Of a stretch of DNA of 64,000 nt, positions 23,773-34,704 are shown in pieces. Source of the stretch: Dasypus novemcinctus (lineage: Eukaryota; Chordata; Mammalia; Cingulata; Dasypodidae); contig NC_080677.1 in the NCBI RefSeq assembly GCF_030445035.2, positions 152,707,169 through 152,771,168 on the forward strand. The letters run 5' to 3'. Position 1 is the first letter of the stretch, and the number at the start of each line of letters is the position of its first letter. The position numbers and the translations under genes are program-made. Under the pieces are notes generated by a model. It saw nothing but the letters and a program-made list of their open reading frames with translations, did no database searches and was not told the DNA's origin.

Positions 23773-24194
23773 CTAATATTTATTAACAGCTCTCCACTGT
23801 CACTGTTCACCTGGCTCTGTCCAATCTGTAGACATATGGCTCCCATTTTGAATTTATATAAATTATCTTATGTTAAAGTTGTTATTTATTCTTTCTTTTT
23901 TCTTTTCCCAGCCCTTTCCAGTATACCACTATGATTGTGCTGCTAATTCTGTCTCCCGTGGTGTTAGCCAGCCACATGGGTTACCTGTAAATTAGTAAGC
24001 CTCCTCAGTACTCCCTAGGACTGACTCTTGTGAAATATTTACGTCGCTGTGGTTGAATCAGAACCATTCCTTAAAAGAAGGAAACTTAACAATTTTAGAA
24101 GACAATTTTCTAGTAAATTGTGAGTACACTTCATAGTTCTATACTTTACTCAGTATCTTCTCCTTTATTAAAAAAGAATGTATTTTATAAGGGT
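23773..24194. other. Intergenic, nothing recognised
   Basis: AT-rich; no gene or repeat assigned. Confidence 0.5.
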
Positions 24195-24612
24195 ACTAGT
24201 TTGCCTGAGCTGCTGTGACAACACCACACAATGGGTTGGCCTAACCAATAGGCATTTACTGGCTCATGGCTTCCAGATTGGAAGTTCAACATCAAGATCT
24301 TGGTAAGGCTTCTTTCTCCCTAAGAACTGTGGTGTGTGACGCTGGCGGTCAGCAATCCTTTGGGTTCCTTGGCTTTCTTGTCACATGGCAATATAATCTC
24401 TCTTCTTTGGCTCTCACTTTTCATTTTTTCCTGACTTCCATTTTCTTCCAATAATCCAGATTAAGACCCACCTTCATTCAGCTGGCCCATATCTTAACTA
24501 AAAATCGCATCTTTAAGTGCTACATCCTATTTACGATGAGTTGACACCCATGGGAATGCCAATTAAGATTAAGAACATTCCTAAATTGGGGTGCATAATT
24601 CAATCTATCACA
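24195..24612 (-). mobile_element. MaLR-type LTR (MLT1-like), antisense
   Basis: Begins CTAGTTTGCCTGAGCTGCTGTGAC and ACACAATGGGTTGGC; ends with TTGGGGTGCATAATTCAATC followed by ATCACAA. This is the same layout as the copy at 3,723 but more complete. Confidence 0.7.
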
Positions 24613-26266
24613 ATAAGGGCATAACTATAATCAACAAGTATTATTTAATGCCCATATGCGTATAATTGGTCTGCAATCGATTTATTATTTCATACTAAAA
24701 GCCTGGATACTTGGGAGAAAAGTCTTTTCCCAGGAAGTCAGAAATCACTACATAGAAGAATAATATATTGGCACATAAACCTCTGATGATAACATAAGAG
24801 TTTACTTGCTTGAAAACAAAGATTTACTTTAAGACACATACCTCTTTTCAGAAATGACTCCCAAATTTTTTCTGTCAATAAAAAGAAAAAGTGATCAATT
24901 TATTGTTTATAACTGCGTAGTTTTCACAGCTAAATTGCAAGTAAATTACTTTCTACATTATTTTCATTCACATTCATACTATGATTACTGTTAAATTATA
25001 ATTAAAGCTCTTCAGGGTTGCCATCAATTAAAAAAAGTAAAAAATAAGTGCAGCAGACAAATCTACTCAAGGCATAAAATTAGAATAGCATTAGAAGGAA
25101 ATCCAGGAATATGAAGGTAATTTCATTTTGTTGACGTGCTGAGACTATGGAGTAGGTTTTATTTGAATTTCTATACATTTTTAATGCAGGAGTTGTAATA
25201 CATAATTTTAACTGTTACAAAAAATATAAACACGCACAAAAGTAGAGACGAATGTATTGAACAATACATGTGCACGTGGGGCTTTCTGGGAGGCTGGTAA
25301 TGCTCTGTGCTCTGACCTGGTGGTGGTACATGGCTTGCTTTCTGTCTTCTCTCTGCACCCTCCATGGTCTGAACTTTTCTTCTCCCTTCATCCCAGCCTG
25401 GTGTATCCGCCCTGCTTGATTCACACCCTGCTCTGCGATTCTCTCGCAGGAGGGCCTGAATCCTGGAAGGGGGTCCTTGCTGGGTGCCTCGGAGATCTCT
25501 TTGAGGCTCTGCTTTTTATATTTAGCCCCAGTGTGGGCCTGTGATCATGTCTCCTAGTTTCCCAGTTGTTCTTGGCCCGTTTCCCCAGGTTGCACAAGGG
25601 GTGACATCCTGACCTTTAAAGGGCAGTGATTTGTTGGAGATTTTGGGGGTCCGCAGGGCATAGGACACTTTCTCTTCCCCCTTTCCCTCATCAGAGCTGC
25701 TGTTCCTGCTCCTGTGAGAGGTTAGCCACGTCCACCTGCCAGTTCATGAGGCTTCCCTGTTCAGTGGACCTCTGCAAATTTTCTTCTTTTGTTCTCCTCG
25801 TTGCTTTGGCTGGTTTTCAGGAGCAGATTTGGGGAGATTAAAAAAGTTTGCCTCCACCTGAGTCTTAAAGGATCTGGAATTCCAGAATAATTGTTTTAGT
25901 TAAAATACACTGTGTTTTTTTCAGCCTTTACTTTTCCCCATTCTCTTCTGAACTTCCAAAATAGCCAATAAATGCATTGTGCTTTGCAGTTGACAAAAGC
26001 GTCTTAAATTCTTGATCTCATTTAATTTCCCAGTTAGCATGAGTGATAATCTGAGGTGTTATATCTTAACCTTAAAGGTAAGAACAGACTCAGAGGCTGG
26101 AATTGAGGTGCTCTATGTTAATACACTTAATAAATGATACAGTCAGCTGGGAGCAAACTTTCTGACCTACTGTGGTGTGCTTTTCACTGTGGCCCACTAA
26201 AGAAAACATTTTCTTCTAAATAAGGACCGAAAAAAAAAAAGAGAGAGCGAGAACAGAGAAGCTTTT
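24613..26266. other. Intergenic, nothing firm recognised
   Basis: AT-rich, with a more GC-balanced stretch at 25,260-25,850. A very decayed antisense MIR is possible at 26,000-26,165 (ATCTCATTTAATTTCCCAG). No gene is seen. Confidence 0.5.
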
Positions 26267-26282
26267 AAGAGTCCCACAACCA

Positions 26283-26722
26283 GGAAAGCAGATTTGGCTC
26301 AACTGATAGAGCATCCGCCTACCATATTGGAGGTCCAGTGTTCAAACCCAGGGCCTCCTGACCCGTGTGGAGCTGGCCCACGCGCAGTGCTGATGTGTGC
26401 AAGGAGTGCCCTGCCACGCAGGAATGTCCCCCACGCAGGGGTGTCCCCCACGTAGAGGAGCCCCATGCACAAGGAATGCATCCCATAAGGAGAACTGCCC
26501 TGCATGAAAAACGCACAGCCTGCCCAGGAGTGGTGCTGCACACACGGAGGGCTGATGCAGCAAGATGACGCAACAAAAAGGGACACGGATTCCCAGTGCT
26601 GCTGACAAGAATACAAGCGGACACAGAAGAACACACAGTGAATGGACACAGAGAGCAGACAAGGGGGGGGGGCAGGAAAGGGGAGAGAAATTAATAAAAA
26701 TAAATAAATCTTTAAAAAAAAA
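26283..26722 (+). mobile_element. DAS-III SINE, full length, perfect TSD
   Basis: Complete head (GGAAAGCAGATTTGGCTCAAC), body and AAATAAATAAATC plus poly(A) tail. It is flanked by an exact 16-base duplication AAGAGTCCCACAACCA at 26,267-26,282 and 26,723-26,738. The perfect duplication suggests a relatively young insertion. The overlapping 60-146 residue open frames are SINE artefacts. Confidence 0.97.
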
Positions 26723-26738
26723 AAGAGTCCCACAACCA

Positions 26739-27202
26739 AGTCTTAAATTATTTAAAAAGAAAGAAGTAACTAGAAAGTGAATGAGAAAATTTTAAAACTT
26801 GGTCATGTTTTCTAAATAAATGAAATATAAAATGTAAAGTGAAGCAATATAACCTTATATGTTAAGTTCTTTGCTATATATACAAACACATAAGATATGG
26901 TCACAGCTCTTAAGAAAGATAGTATCTTGTAAGGTCTTTAAGAGATAATATGTAACTACAATTTTGGAAGGATTTGGTTGAACAATCTTAACCATGCCTA
27001 TATGCTCTAACAATTACAATCTCTTTTCATCCTTTCCATTTCACTACCAATAAAGGCAGAAATGTGATGACTATTCTCAGTTTGGGATATAGATAAAGTT
27101 GTGGGGGGTTCAAGGGGCCTAATAAAGAGCTTCTTCATGCCCACCAAGTTCTGCGCCAATTAAGAGATACATAAGGAGTAACATAGATGGAGATGAAAAA
27201 GT
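26739..27202. other. Intergenic, nothing recognised
   Basis: AT-rich; no gene or repeat assigned. Confidence 0.5.
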
Positions 27203-27217
27203 TGCCTTATTATTATT

Positions 27218-27629
27218 ATTATTTAACAATTTATTTTTTATTTACTTTCCCCACCTCCCCCACCAGTTGTCTGCTCTCTGTGTCCATTTGCTGTGTGTTC
27301 TTCTGTGGCCGCTTCTATCCTTATCAGCAGCACCAGGAATCTGTGTTTCTTTTTGCTGCATCATCTTGTTGTATCAGCTCTCCGTGTGTACAGCGCCATT
27401 CCTGGGCAGGCTGCACTTTCTTTCCCGCTGGGCGGCTCTCCTTACGGGGCACACTCCTTGCGCGTGGGGCTCCCCTACGCGGGGGACACCCTTGCATGGC
27501 GCGCACTCCTTGCGGGCATCAGCACTGTGCTTAGGCCAGCTCCACATGGGTCAAGGAGGCCCTGGGTTTGAACCATGGTCCTCCCATATGGTAGGCGGAT
27601 GCCCTATTCATTGGACCAAGTCCGCTTCC
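27218..27629 (-). mobile_element. DAS-III SINE, antisense, perfect TSD
   Basis: Reversed full-length copy ending in AAGTCCGCTTCC at 27,629. It is flanked by the exact 15-base duplication TGCCTTATTATTATT at 27,203-27,217 and 27,630-27,644. The reverse box B (GGTTTGAACC) is intact. Confidence 0.96.
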
Positions 27630-27799
27630 TGCCTTATTATTATTGATGAGCTGATATTGGAGAACGTACTTTTTATCTGCATACAGATGGATTCTTATTC
27701 CTGAACACCAGAATTACAGGTTTACTTGCCCAATCACAGCAGAGCTGGGCCAGGGCAGACATGCCTCTAAAATGTACACAGGACAGCAGACAGGGCAGT

Positions 27800-28040
27800 G
27801 CAGTGAATTAACGTCTGGGTGCTGGAGTTGCACCACCTGGGTTCCCATCCTGGTGCTGTAACCTGGCATTTGTGCAACTTTACCTCTCTTGTCTCACTGT
27901 TCTTACCTATAAAATATCGATAATACTAATAGTGCTTCATGGGATTGTTGTGTGAATGAAATGGGTTAATAGACAAAACACTGCTAAGAACAGCACCTGG
28001 CACATGGTAAGGACTGTGTAAACTTCTGCTCTTATTATTA
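27800..28040 (+). repeat. MIR SINE
   Basis: Nearly full-length: GAATTAACGTCTGGGTGCTGGAGTTGC, ACCACCTGGGTTCCCATCC, AAAATATCGATAATACTAATAG, GGGATTGTTGTGTGAATGAAATGGGTTAATA and CAGCACCTGGCACATGGTAAG. Confidence 0.85.
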
Positions 28041-29220
28041 TGAACACATGCTTCCTGCAGGCAGTGGGCTCCCCAGCAGGGAGGGAGAAGAGGCTGGGTT
28101 ACATATTCTCCTATTTTTTTTTCCAGATCCCGCCATGGAGAAATGAGATGGTTGAGAGATGCCAAGGATGAAATGCTGATGAGACATAGTATACCACAGA
28201 AGCAGGGAAAGAAGCACTCTCTCACTAACAGTTGTGGCTGCAGAGTTAGAATGGCAGATGCGAAAAATAATCATCTTAGTTCATAAACACTTTAGACACT
28301 TTCAAGAAAAATTTTAAAATGTTTGATTATCAAAATTAAATATTCAAAATACTATTATAGAGCACTAAACAGATTAAATGTTTAAAGTTGGAGGCACATT
28401 TTAGAGGTCAATATTTAATTAAAACATGTTAGTTCAGATATAAAATATGCAAAGATAATAGAGCCTCTGCAGGCATAGTCAGAATGGGATAGTTTTATTT
28501 TGATAGATTTGTGGAGTAAGATCTGATACAATCAATTGATCAAGTATAAAAGAAAGGGGAAAAAAACCCCACTAATTCATTGATATAAATAGAATTATAA
28601 AGTCATTCTATTCTGAGAAGTTTGCAAGAATCTGTTCTTTGGAAAAAGTTTTTTTGCAACATGCAACGTCTTGTTTTAGTCATCTTCCTTGTTTACTGTT
28701 TATTCATATCTTTTCACTGAGTCTTCCAACTCAAGCAATTTCAAATATACCTTGATGAACTGTTTCCAGAACTAGTCATTCTAATATATCTTTTTACTCT
28801 TGGATTGTATATAGTAGAATTTAGTAATTTTTAAAAATGTATTTTTAATTTTTTTTACCACTTAAGGCTGAGAACTCCTTGGAGTGTTCTGTTGAAATTT
28901 CTGGTGGCAATCAACTAGCATAAATTAGAATTTATGGAGCCAATATACATACTTGCTAACTAGCTTAATGATTTACTAGTTCCTGTTATTATTGTTTGTA
29001 ATGAAAGCAAGACAATTCAAATTCCATCACTTTTCTGACATAAATGAGAAGAAGCTGTAGTGCAATAACATGTATTTTCTCTCTATTTTGATACACATCC
29101 CAAGTATAACTTTAGTTAGACTAATTGAACGCCATACATTTTTTGGAAGATGATAGATTGACCAAATAAAAATTATACATACATATAGGGAATAATCAAA
29201 ATAGTAAGAAAAGTGGAAAA
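28041..29220. other. Intergenic, nothing recognised
   Basis: 1.2 kb of AT-rich sequence; no gene or repeat assigned. Confidence 0.5.
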
Positions 29221-29238
29221 AGAAACATTCTTCTTTTC

Positions 29239-29653
29239 TTTTTTTTTTAAAGATTTATTTATTTATTTATTTCTCTCCCCTCCCCACCCCACCCTCGTTG
29301 TCTGTTCCCTGTGTCTATTTGCTGCGTCTTCTTTGTCCGCTTCTGTTGTCAGCGGCACGGGAATCTGTGTTTCTTTTTGTTGCATCATCTTGTTGTGTCT
29401 GCTTTCCGTGTGTGCGGCACCATTCCTGGGCAGGTTGCACTTTCTTTCACGCTGGGTGGCTCTCCTTACGGGGCACACTCCTTGCATGTGGGACTCCCCT
29501 ATGCGGGGGACACCCCCGCGTGGCAGGGCACTCCTTGTGCGCATCAGCACTGCGCATGTGCCAGCTGCACACGGGTCAAGGAGACCTGGGGTTTGAACCG
29601 TGGATCTCCCATGTGGTAGACGGAGCCCTAACCACTTGGCCAAGTCAGCCGCC
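29239..29653 (-). mobile_element. DAS-III SINE, antisense, perfect 18-bp TSD
   Basis: Reversed full-length copy with a (TTTA)n tail. It is flanked by exact AGAAACATTCTTCTTTTC at 29,221-29,238 and 29,654-29,671, and the target has the T-rich signature of L1 endonuclease cleavage. Confidence 0.97.
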
Positions 29654-29671
29654 AGAAACATTCTTCTTTTC

Positions 29672-30049
29672 GAAGTAACTTCATTTCCTTTGAGAATATG
29701 TATTTTTCAAAGAAAAAAAATGTATACACATATAAACACGTATGTGTGTATTTATATATTTTAAATTTTTACACATAAGGGGTTATGCCATAGCATATTC
29801 TGTACCTTGATCTTTTCACAATAACTTATTTCAACGATCTTTCCATATCAGTACATTCAGATCTAACTCATTCTTTTTAAATGATGTTGATTATTCTATT
29901 CTATATATGTAGTAGAATTTATTTAATCCATTATTTAATTAATGAATTAGGAATCAGGCATCAGTAACATTTACTGGAGAAATTTTTTTGAAGTGTTTCA
30001 TTTCCATTGTCAATGTTCTGATTGTAAGGGAGAAAAAAACCAGTTTAGT
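29672..30049. other. Intergenic; probable old LINE-derived sequence
   Basis: CTTGATCTTTTCACAATAAC, GATCTTTCCATATCAGTACAT and a following T-rich block resemble a common ancient LINE-derived sequence, similar in character to 60,700-60,960. No firm family assignment. Confidence 0.4.
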
Positions 30050-30590
30050 TGACATTTTAGTATAGGAAAGGGTTAAGTTTAATTTTTACAAAGGGGAAGA
30101 GCCAGCTCTGGGCTCTGACATTCAAAGAGGGAGGAGGGAAAGGTGTTCTAATGCCTTTGGCAGCCAAAAATTTGAAAAGTGGTGCTGATATGAGGCGGGG
30201 GCCAATGGTGAGAAGTGAGGGTGGGGCCAATACTGAAAGCTGCACCAAATTTGAAAAGCACTTCAGGAGTGAAAGCAGCGCAGAGCCGCCCAGCCCACGA
30301 GAGTGTGGAGTGTAGAGAGCGCGTGGGAGCAGGGCCTGAGAGCAGGAACTGTGGAACTTAGTTAGACCTCTTGGATAGGCTGTAACCCCTGAAGTACTCA
30401 ATCAATGGGGAACGGGAGGGACCTGCATGTTAGGTTTAGGGTATAAATATCATTGTTTCTTGTTGTTTGGCATGCCCACCATTTTATCCAGATCAAGTGC
30501 CCGTTCTTGCAAGATCGTTAATAAAATTCTTTTCTCCTCCACAATCGATGACCTTTTGTTTTCTTACAGGTGCAACTTTCTTTCTAACAT
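30050..30590 (+). mobile_element. Endogenous retroviral LTR, approximate ends
   Basis: Promoter and termination signals are in LTR order: TATAAATA at 30,442-30,449 and AATAAA at 30,520-30,525, about 70 bases apart (a short R), followed by TTCTTTTCTCCTCC and a U5-like tail ending near TTCTTACA or CTAACA. The U3-like part is purine-rich. No partner LTR or internal region is visible and no clear duplication was found, so the ends are estimates. Confidence 0.6.
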
Positions 30591-31341
30591 TAGGTATACA
30601 GAACCTACTGGAGAAGTATAGATAAAGAACAATTTATTTGATCACAAAAGGTCTTGAGTATGAACTTAGTTCATAAGAACACAAAAATAGGAAAGGGCTA
30701 AACCATCAAAACTTTTCTGACAAAGATTATTTCATTATAACACAACAAAACATAAAATGCAAAACTCCTGATTTAAAGCTTTACCAAGCTGGCAACTATA
30801 AACCGTTCTAAATAGAGAATTCTTGTGATCACAGAGGAAAAAGCCTATGACATCAGTCAACAGCAATGCAGAAACCTTAAAGGAGAAGTGCTACAAGGGC
30901 TTGTTCATCCAACTGCTATATGGGAAACATTGTTAGAAAATATAATAAAAATTTATTTAAAATTCTTCTCAAATCAATTAAAATTTTATAACAGCTTTTA
31001 ATCTGGATGATTTTTAGATATAATTTGACGACCTTTAAGCTCTAAAGTATGCAAACTGGAAAATTAAAACTTCTCATTTCTTTTTGAAGTTTAGTTTACC
31101 TTCTAAAGAAAACACAATTTAACTCTGGTTTGGACTCAAAAGATGGTACTCTTTTCTCTTCCATCTCCTGCAGGTCAACTGATACTGCAATGAAAATCTT
31201 ACTGTAACAGAGTATTTGGAAACCCTATCCAATGTTGTTTATTTAGATAAGACTAATCAATTTGCAACTCAAAAGGACAACAGAAATGTTTAGGCTCTTA
31301 GAGTAGTATATAAAAGGGACTTCTCATCTGTGCTTAAAATA
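30591..31341. other. Intergenic, nothing recognised
   Basis: AT-rich; no gene or repeat assigned. Confidence 0.5.
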
Positions 31342-31505
31342 ATGATTCTTAATGTTTTGGGATTAAGATCCCATTGAAATCAGAAAAATGCACGTGTGTT
31401 TGTGTGTGTGTGTGTAAAATGAAATTATGTCTACATTTTTAGAGAGTACATGGACTCAGTGAATTCCATGCATAGACCCAGGTAAAGAACTCTGTCTTAA
31501 ATTAT
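31342..31505 (+). repeat. hAT-type DNA transposon remnant with TG tract
   Basis: AATGATTCTTAATGTTTTGGG, AAGATCCCATTGAAATCAG, AGAAAAATGCACGTG, a (TG)n tract and CATAGACCCAGGTAAAGAAC follow the order of a common MER/Charlie-type element whose ends carry TTCTTAA-type inverted termini. Confidence 0.55.
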
Positions 31506-31870
31506 GGTATGGGGATCAGTTTGGGGTGGGGAAGCTCTTAATTTAGCAAACAAACATGACTTTTAACTAACCTAGCTTCCTCTCTCGCTAATGCTCCCTC
31601 CTGAATCTGGCCTAAAATCAGGCTGCTTTTAATTCAGTATTACAACTGCCAAATTTTCTCAAGATCCTCAAAAGTTTTTAAATGAGAAGAGAAGTAATGT
31701 TGTTTTATAGTCACTAGCCATAACCCGTTGGTAGCACCATCATTTCCTGTACTGAGTGACCTTAGTTCCTAAAAATAGTTCTAGTGCTATTCAGTTGCTT
31801 ATATTTGACATATTCTTCATTCTTATTTGGGAAGGCACATTCCCTTCTCCAGCTGAATAAAATCAGTGTT
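31506..31870. other. Intergenic, nothing recognised
   Basis: No gene or repeat assigned. Confidence 0.5.
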
Positions 31871-31885
31871 AAAAAGAGCTGCCTG

Positions 31886-31924
31886 GGGGGATGGGGAGAG
31901 AAATTTAAAAATTAAAAAAAAAAA
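31886..31924 (+). mobile_element. 39-bp SINE-tail insertion with TSD
   Basis: Only the last bases of a DAS SINE (GGGGGATGGGGAGAGAAAT then AAAATTAAAA plus poly(A)) lie between exact 15-base repeats AAAAAGAGCTGCCTG at 31,871-31,885 and 31,925-31,939. The duplication shows it is a complete, extremely 5'-truncated retroposition event. Confidence 0.88.
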
Positions 31925-31939
31925 AAAAAGAGCTGCCTG

Positions 31940-32789
31940 AAAGCACTGTTCTCTCCCAGCTGTTTGAAATTTTCTGCACCCGAAGGCTAGCAATGAACGT
32001 TCACACCCAGGCAGACAAGACTATGGACTGAGCAAGAGAAAAAAAGAAGGGACACTATATATGGAAAACAGGAAGCAGAACCAGTCCGGGCAGGCTAACT
32101 CATACATAACCCATAGTCAAAGCCATAATCTAGCAACTGCTCACTATCTAGAAAAAAAAAAACACTTAACGGCTAACCTAAGCCAAGAGGTCCAGGCCAG
32201 ACCCTTCTGCCGTTTTCCACCTAACGTTTAAATAAACAAAAGAACAAAAAGCTAAATAAAACCTCGGGAGAGGCTAGTCAAATATGCTGGCATATACCAT
32301 GCATACTCAGTAATTACCTTGTTCGATGATAATAGTTGCCAACAAGAACCTGGAGCAAATTTAATTTTTCATAAATCCTCTGGTAATTTTAACAGTGTGT
32401 TGAGGAGCGTTCATGAAATTGAAGCTCCCAAGTCAAAGTTGCAAAATAAACAAACTTCCAGTTTCTCTGCATTGTGTGACTATTTGCATGTTATTTATGT
32501 ATTTGGAGATAGAAAAGGAGGAACTGGAAGGATAGTCTCACCCTTTCTTGATTTTTGAAATGTCATTAATTCCCAGGGCAGTTTTTCACTAAGGCACAGA
32601 GATTTGCATTTTAAAGGAGGGGTGTTAGTTCCTTAGAAAGAGAAATGAGGTATTTATTATGATTCAAAGGCACTTGTACATTAGTATTATAGAATGTTAT
32701 CAAACTCTATTCTGTCTATCCCCATCCTCTCATCTTTTTTTTTTTTTTTTATGTTTAAAGGACTAACATTCAAGTAACTGGCAGTAGCA
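31940..32789. other. Intergenic, nothing recognised
   Basis: AT-rich, with a T-run near 32,736-32,750; no gene or repeat assigned. Confidence 0.5.
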
Positions 32790-32868
32790 GATAAATAAAT
32801 AAATAAATAAATTATTTATTTATTTATTTATCTATTTATTTATTTTATTTATTTATTTATTTATCTAG
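32790..32868. repeat. (TAAA)n/(TTTA)n inverted simple repeat
   Basis: A (TAAA) run flips directly into a (TTTA) run. Bases 32,790-32,832 form a near-perfect 43-base palindrome beginning GATAAATAAA and ending TTTATTTATC, off by one base at the centre, followed by more TTTA units to 32,868. Confidence 0.95.
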
Positions 32869-33101
32869 GTCACCTTGTAGAAACATTCTAAGAAAACCAG
32901 CTGAAGACTTGCCTAACCACAGTCAAGCAATTAGCTCCTGAAACTTTCACATACATTTACAGTGCTGTTTAAACCCGACAGGGTGAGCAGTCAGGCTACT
33001 TTCAAGGATTTTTCCTTAACTAAACCTCCCACTTTCATCACATAGGAACTGCCTAAATCTGCACCTGTTCCCCCAACCTACCCCCCAACACATACACACA
33101 T

Positions 33102-33494
33102 TTTTTTTAAAAATTTCTCTCCCTTCCCCACCCCTCCCCAGTTGTCTGTTCTCTGTGTCCATTTGCTGCGTGTTCTTCTTTGTTCGCTTCTGTTGTTGTC
33201 AGCGGCACGGGAATCTGTGTTTCTTTTTTTTTGTTGTTGCATCATCTTGCTGTGTCAACTCTCTGTGTGGGCGGCGCCATTCCTGGGCAGGCTGCATTTT
33301 CTTTCGCGCTGGGCGGCTCTCCTTACGGAGTGCACTCCTTGCACGTGGGGCTCCCCTACGCGGGGGACACCCCTGTGTGGCAGGGCACTCCTTGCACGGA
33401 TCAGCACTGCGCATGGGCCAGCTCCACACGGGTCAAGGAGGCCCTCCCATGTGGTAGACGGACACCCTAACCACTGGGCCAAGTCTGCTTCCCC
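33102..33494 (-). mobile_element. DAS-III SINE, antisense
   Basis: Reversed copy with tail TTTTTTTAAAAATTTCTCTCCC and head complement GGGCCAAGTCTGCTTCCCC. The segment between GTCAAGGAGGCC and CTCCCATGTGG lacks the box-B region (GGTTTGAACC is deleted), so its internal promoter is broken. Possible degenerate duplication CACACATTTT / CACACTTATTTT. Confidence 0.92.
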
Positions 33495-33923
33495 ACACTT
33501 ATTTTCTTTACACTAATTATTAATGTTGGAATTGTTCTTCATTTATAAACCTAGAATCTGATTTGCAAGGTGTCACTGTGTATTCCCTTAGTGTACATCC
33601 CATTCCTCAGTGTCAGGACATGCTGGTTTTAGGGTGACCAAATCATCATCCAAACAAGGATGCACTTTAGGAAATGAAAAGGGGAACTAATAATAATTAT
33701 GCTTGGACAATAGGCAAATAGAGGTTATCCCAGGCATACTAGGACATAAGGTCACCCTGCTTATTTAAAAATGATCTGGGATGGATTGTGCAAGATTGTG
33801 CCCATCGAAGGTCATCCCCAGGAAGAATTTGGTCTGGAGTTTCTTCTATTCTTACCAATCAGCTGTTCATCCTATGTTCTAATACTCTTGCCCTCTGATG
33901 GTTACTGAACTTGGAAAATGATT
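33495..33923. other. Intergenic, nothing recognised
   Basis: No gene or repeat assigned. Confidence 0.5.
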
Positions 33924-33940
33924 TATAAGGAACATGTATT

Positions 33941-34286
33941 TTTTATTTTTTAATTTTCTCTCCTTCCCCGCCACCCTGGCTGTCTGTTCTCTGTGTCTAT
34001 TTGCTGCATCTTCTTTGTCCACTTCTGTTGTTGTCAGTGGCATGGGAATCTGTGTTTCTTTTTGTTGCATCATCTTGCTGTGTCAGCTCTCTGTGTGTGC
34101 GGCACCATTCCTGCTGCACTTTCTTTCGCGCTGGGCAGCTCTCCTTACCGGGCGCACTCCTTGCGCATGGGCTCCCCTCCGCGGGGGATACCCCTGCGTG
34201 GCATGGCACTCCTTGCGCGCATCAGCACTGCACATGGGCCAGCTCCACATGGGTCAAGGAGGCCCCAGGTTTGAACCGCAGACCTC
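33941..34286 (-). mobile_element. DAS-III SINE, antisense, 5'-truncated
   Basis: Reversed copy that stops at GGTTTGAACCGCAGACCTC, before the start of the tRNA-like head. Flanked by TATAAGGAACATGTATT (33,924-33,940) and TATAAGGGAACGTGTATT (34,287-34,304), a duplication with small differences. Confidence 0.92.
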
Positions 34287-34304
34287 TATAAGGGAACGTG
34301 TATT

Positions 34305-34704
34305 AAACTATTCGCCCATAGAAGTTTATACTGTTTAGGGTTGTTTCAACTCCCTGAGACTGAAAAGGCTTCAAGCTATAACTGGATGACTTGTGGCTTG
34401 CTGGACGGTGTACTAGTTGAGGGGCTAAGTTCTAACAGTGCTCTAGCTACAAGAGATCAATGGCTAGCGACACCTGAAGCCAGTCTTGACTTCCTCTCAC
34501 CCTCAATCTTATATTCCATAATCATGTGATTAAATACAACCCAATAGATCTAAAAGTCAGTAATTTAACTGTGATCCCACAATTTGAAGGAGACATCAGG
34601 TTCTTAGGAGAGCCTGTGTAGTCTCTTTTGCACTCAACTAAATATAAATGGCTCCTTTCATTTATGTAAGCCAAGCCTATAAGTATAAACAGAAATAGGA
34701 AATA
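34305..34704. other. Intergenic, nothing recognised
   Basis: No gene or repeat assigned. Confidence 0.5.

Noticed and set aside
26299-26739. 146-residue and neighbouring Cys-rich open frames, also at 12,484, 22,695, 27,267, 29,263, 33,142, 33,934 and 50,376
   Set aside because: All are translations of DAS SINE copies. The shared motifs are the SINE body, not a protein family.
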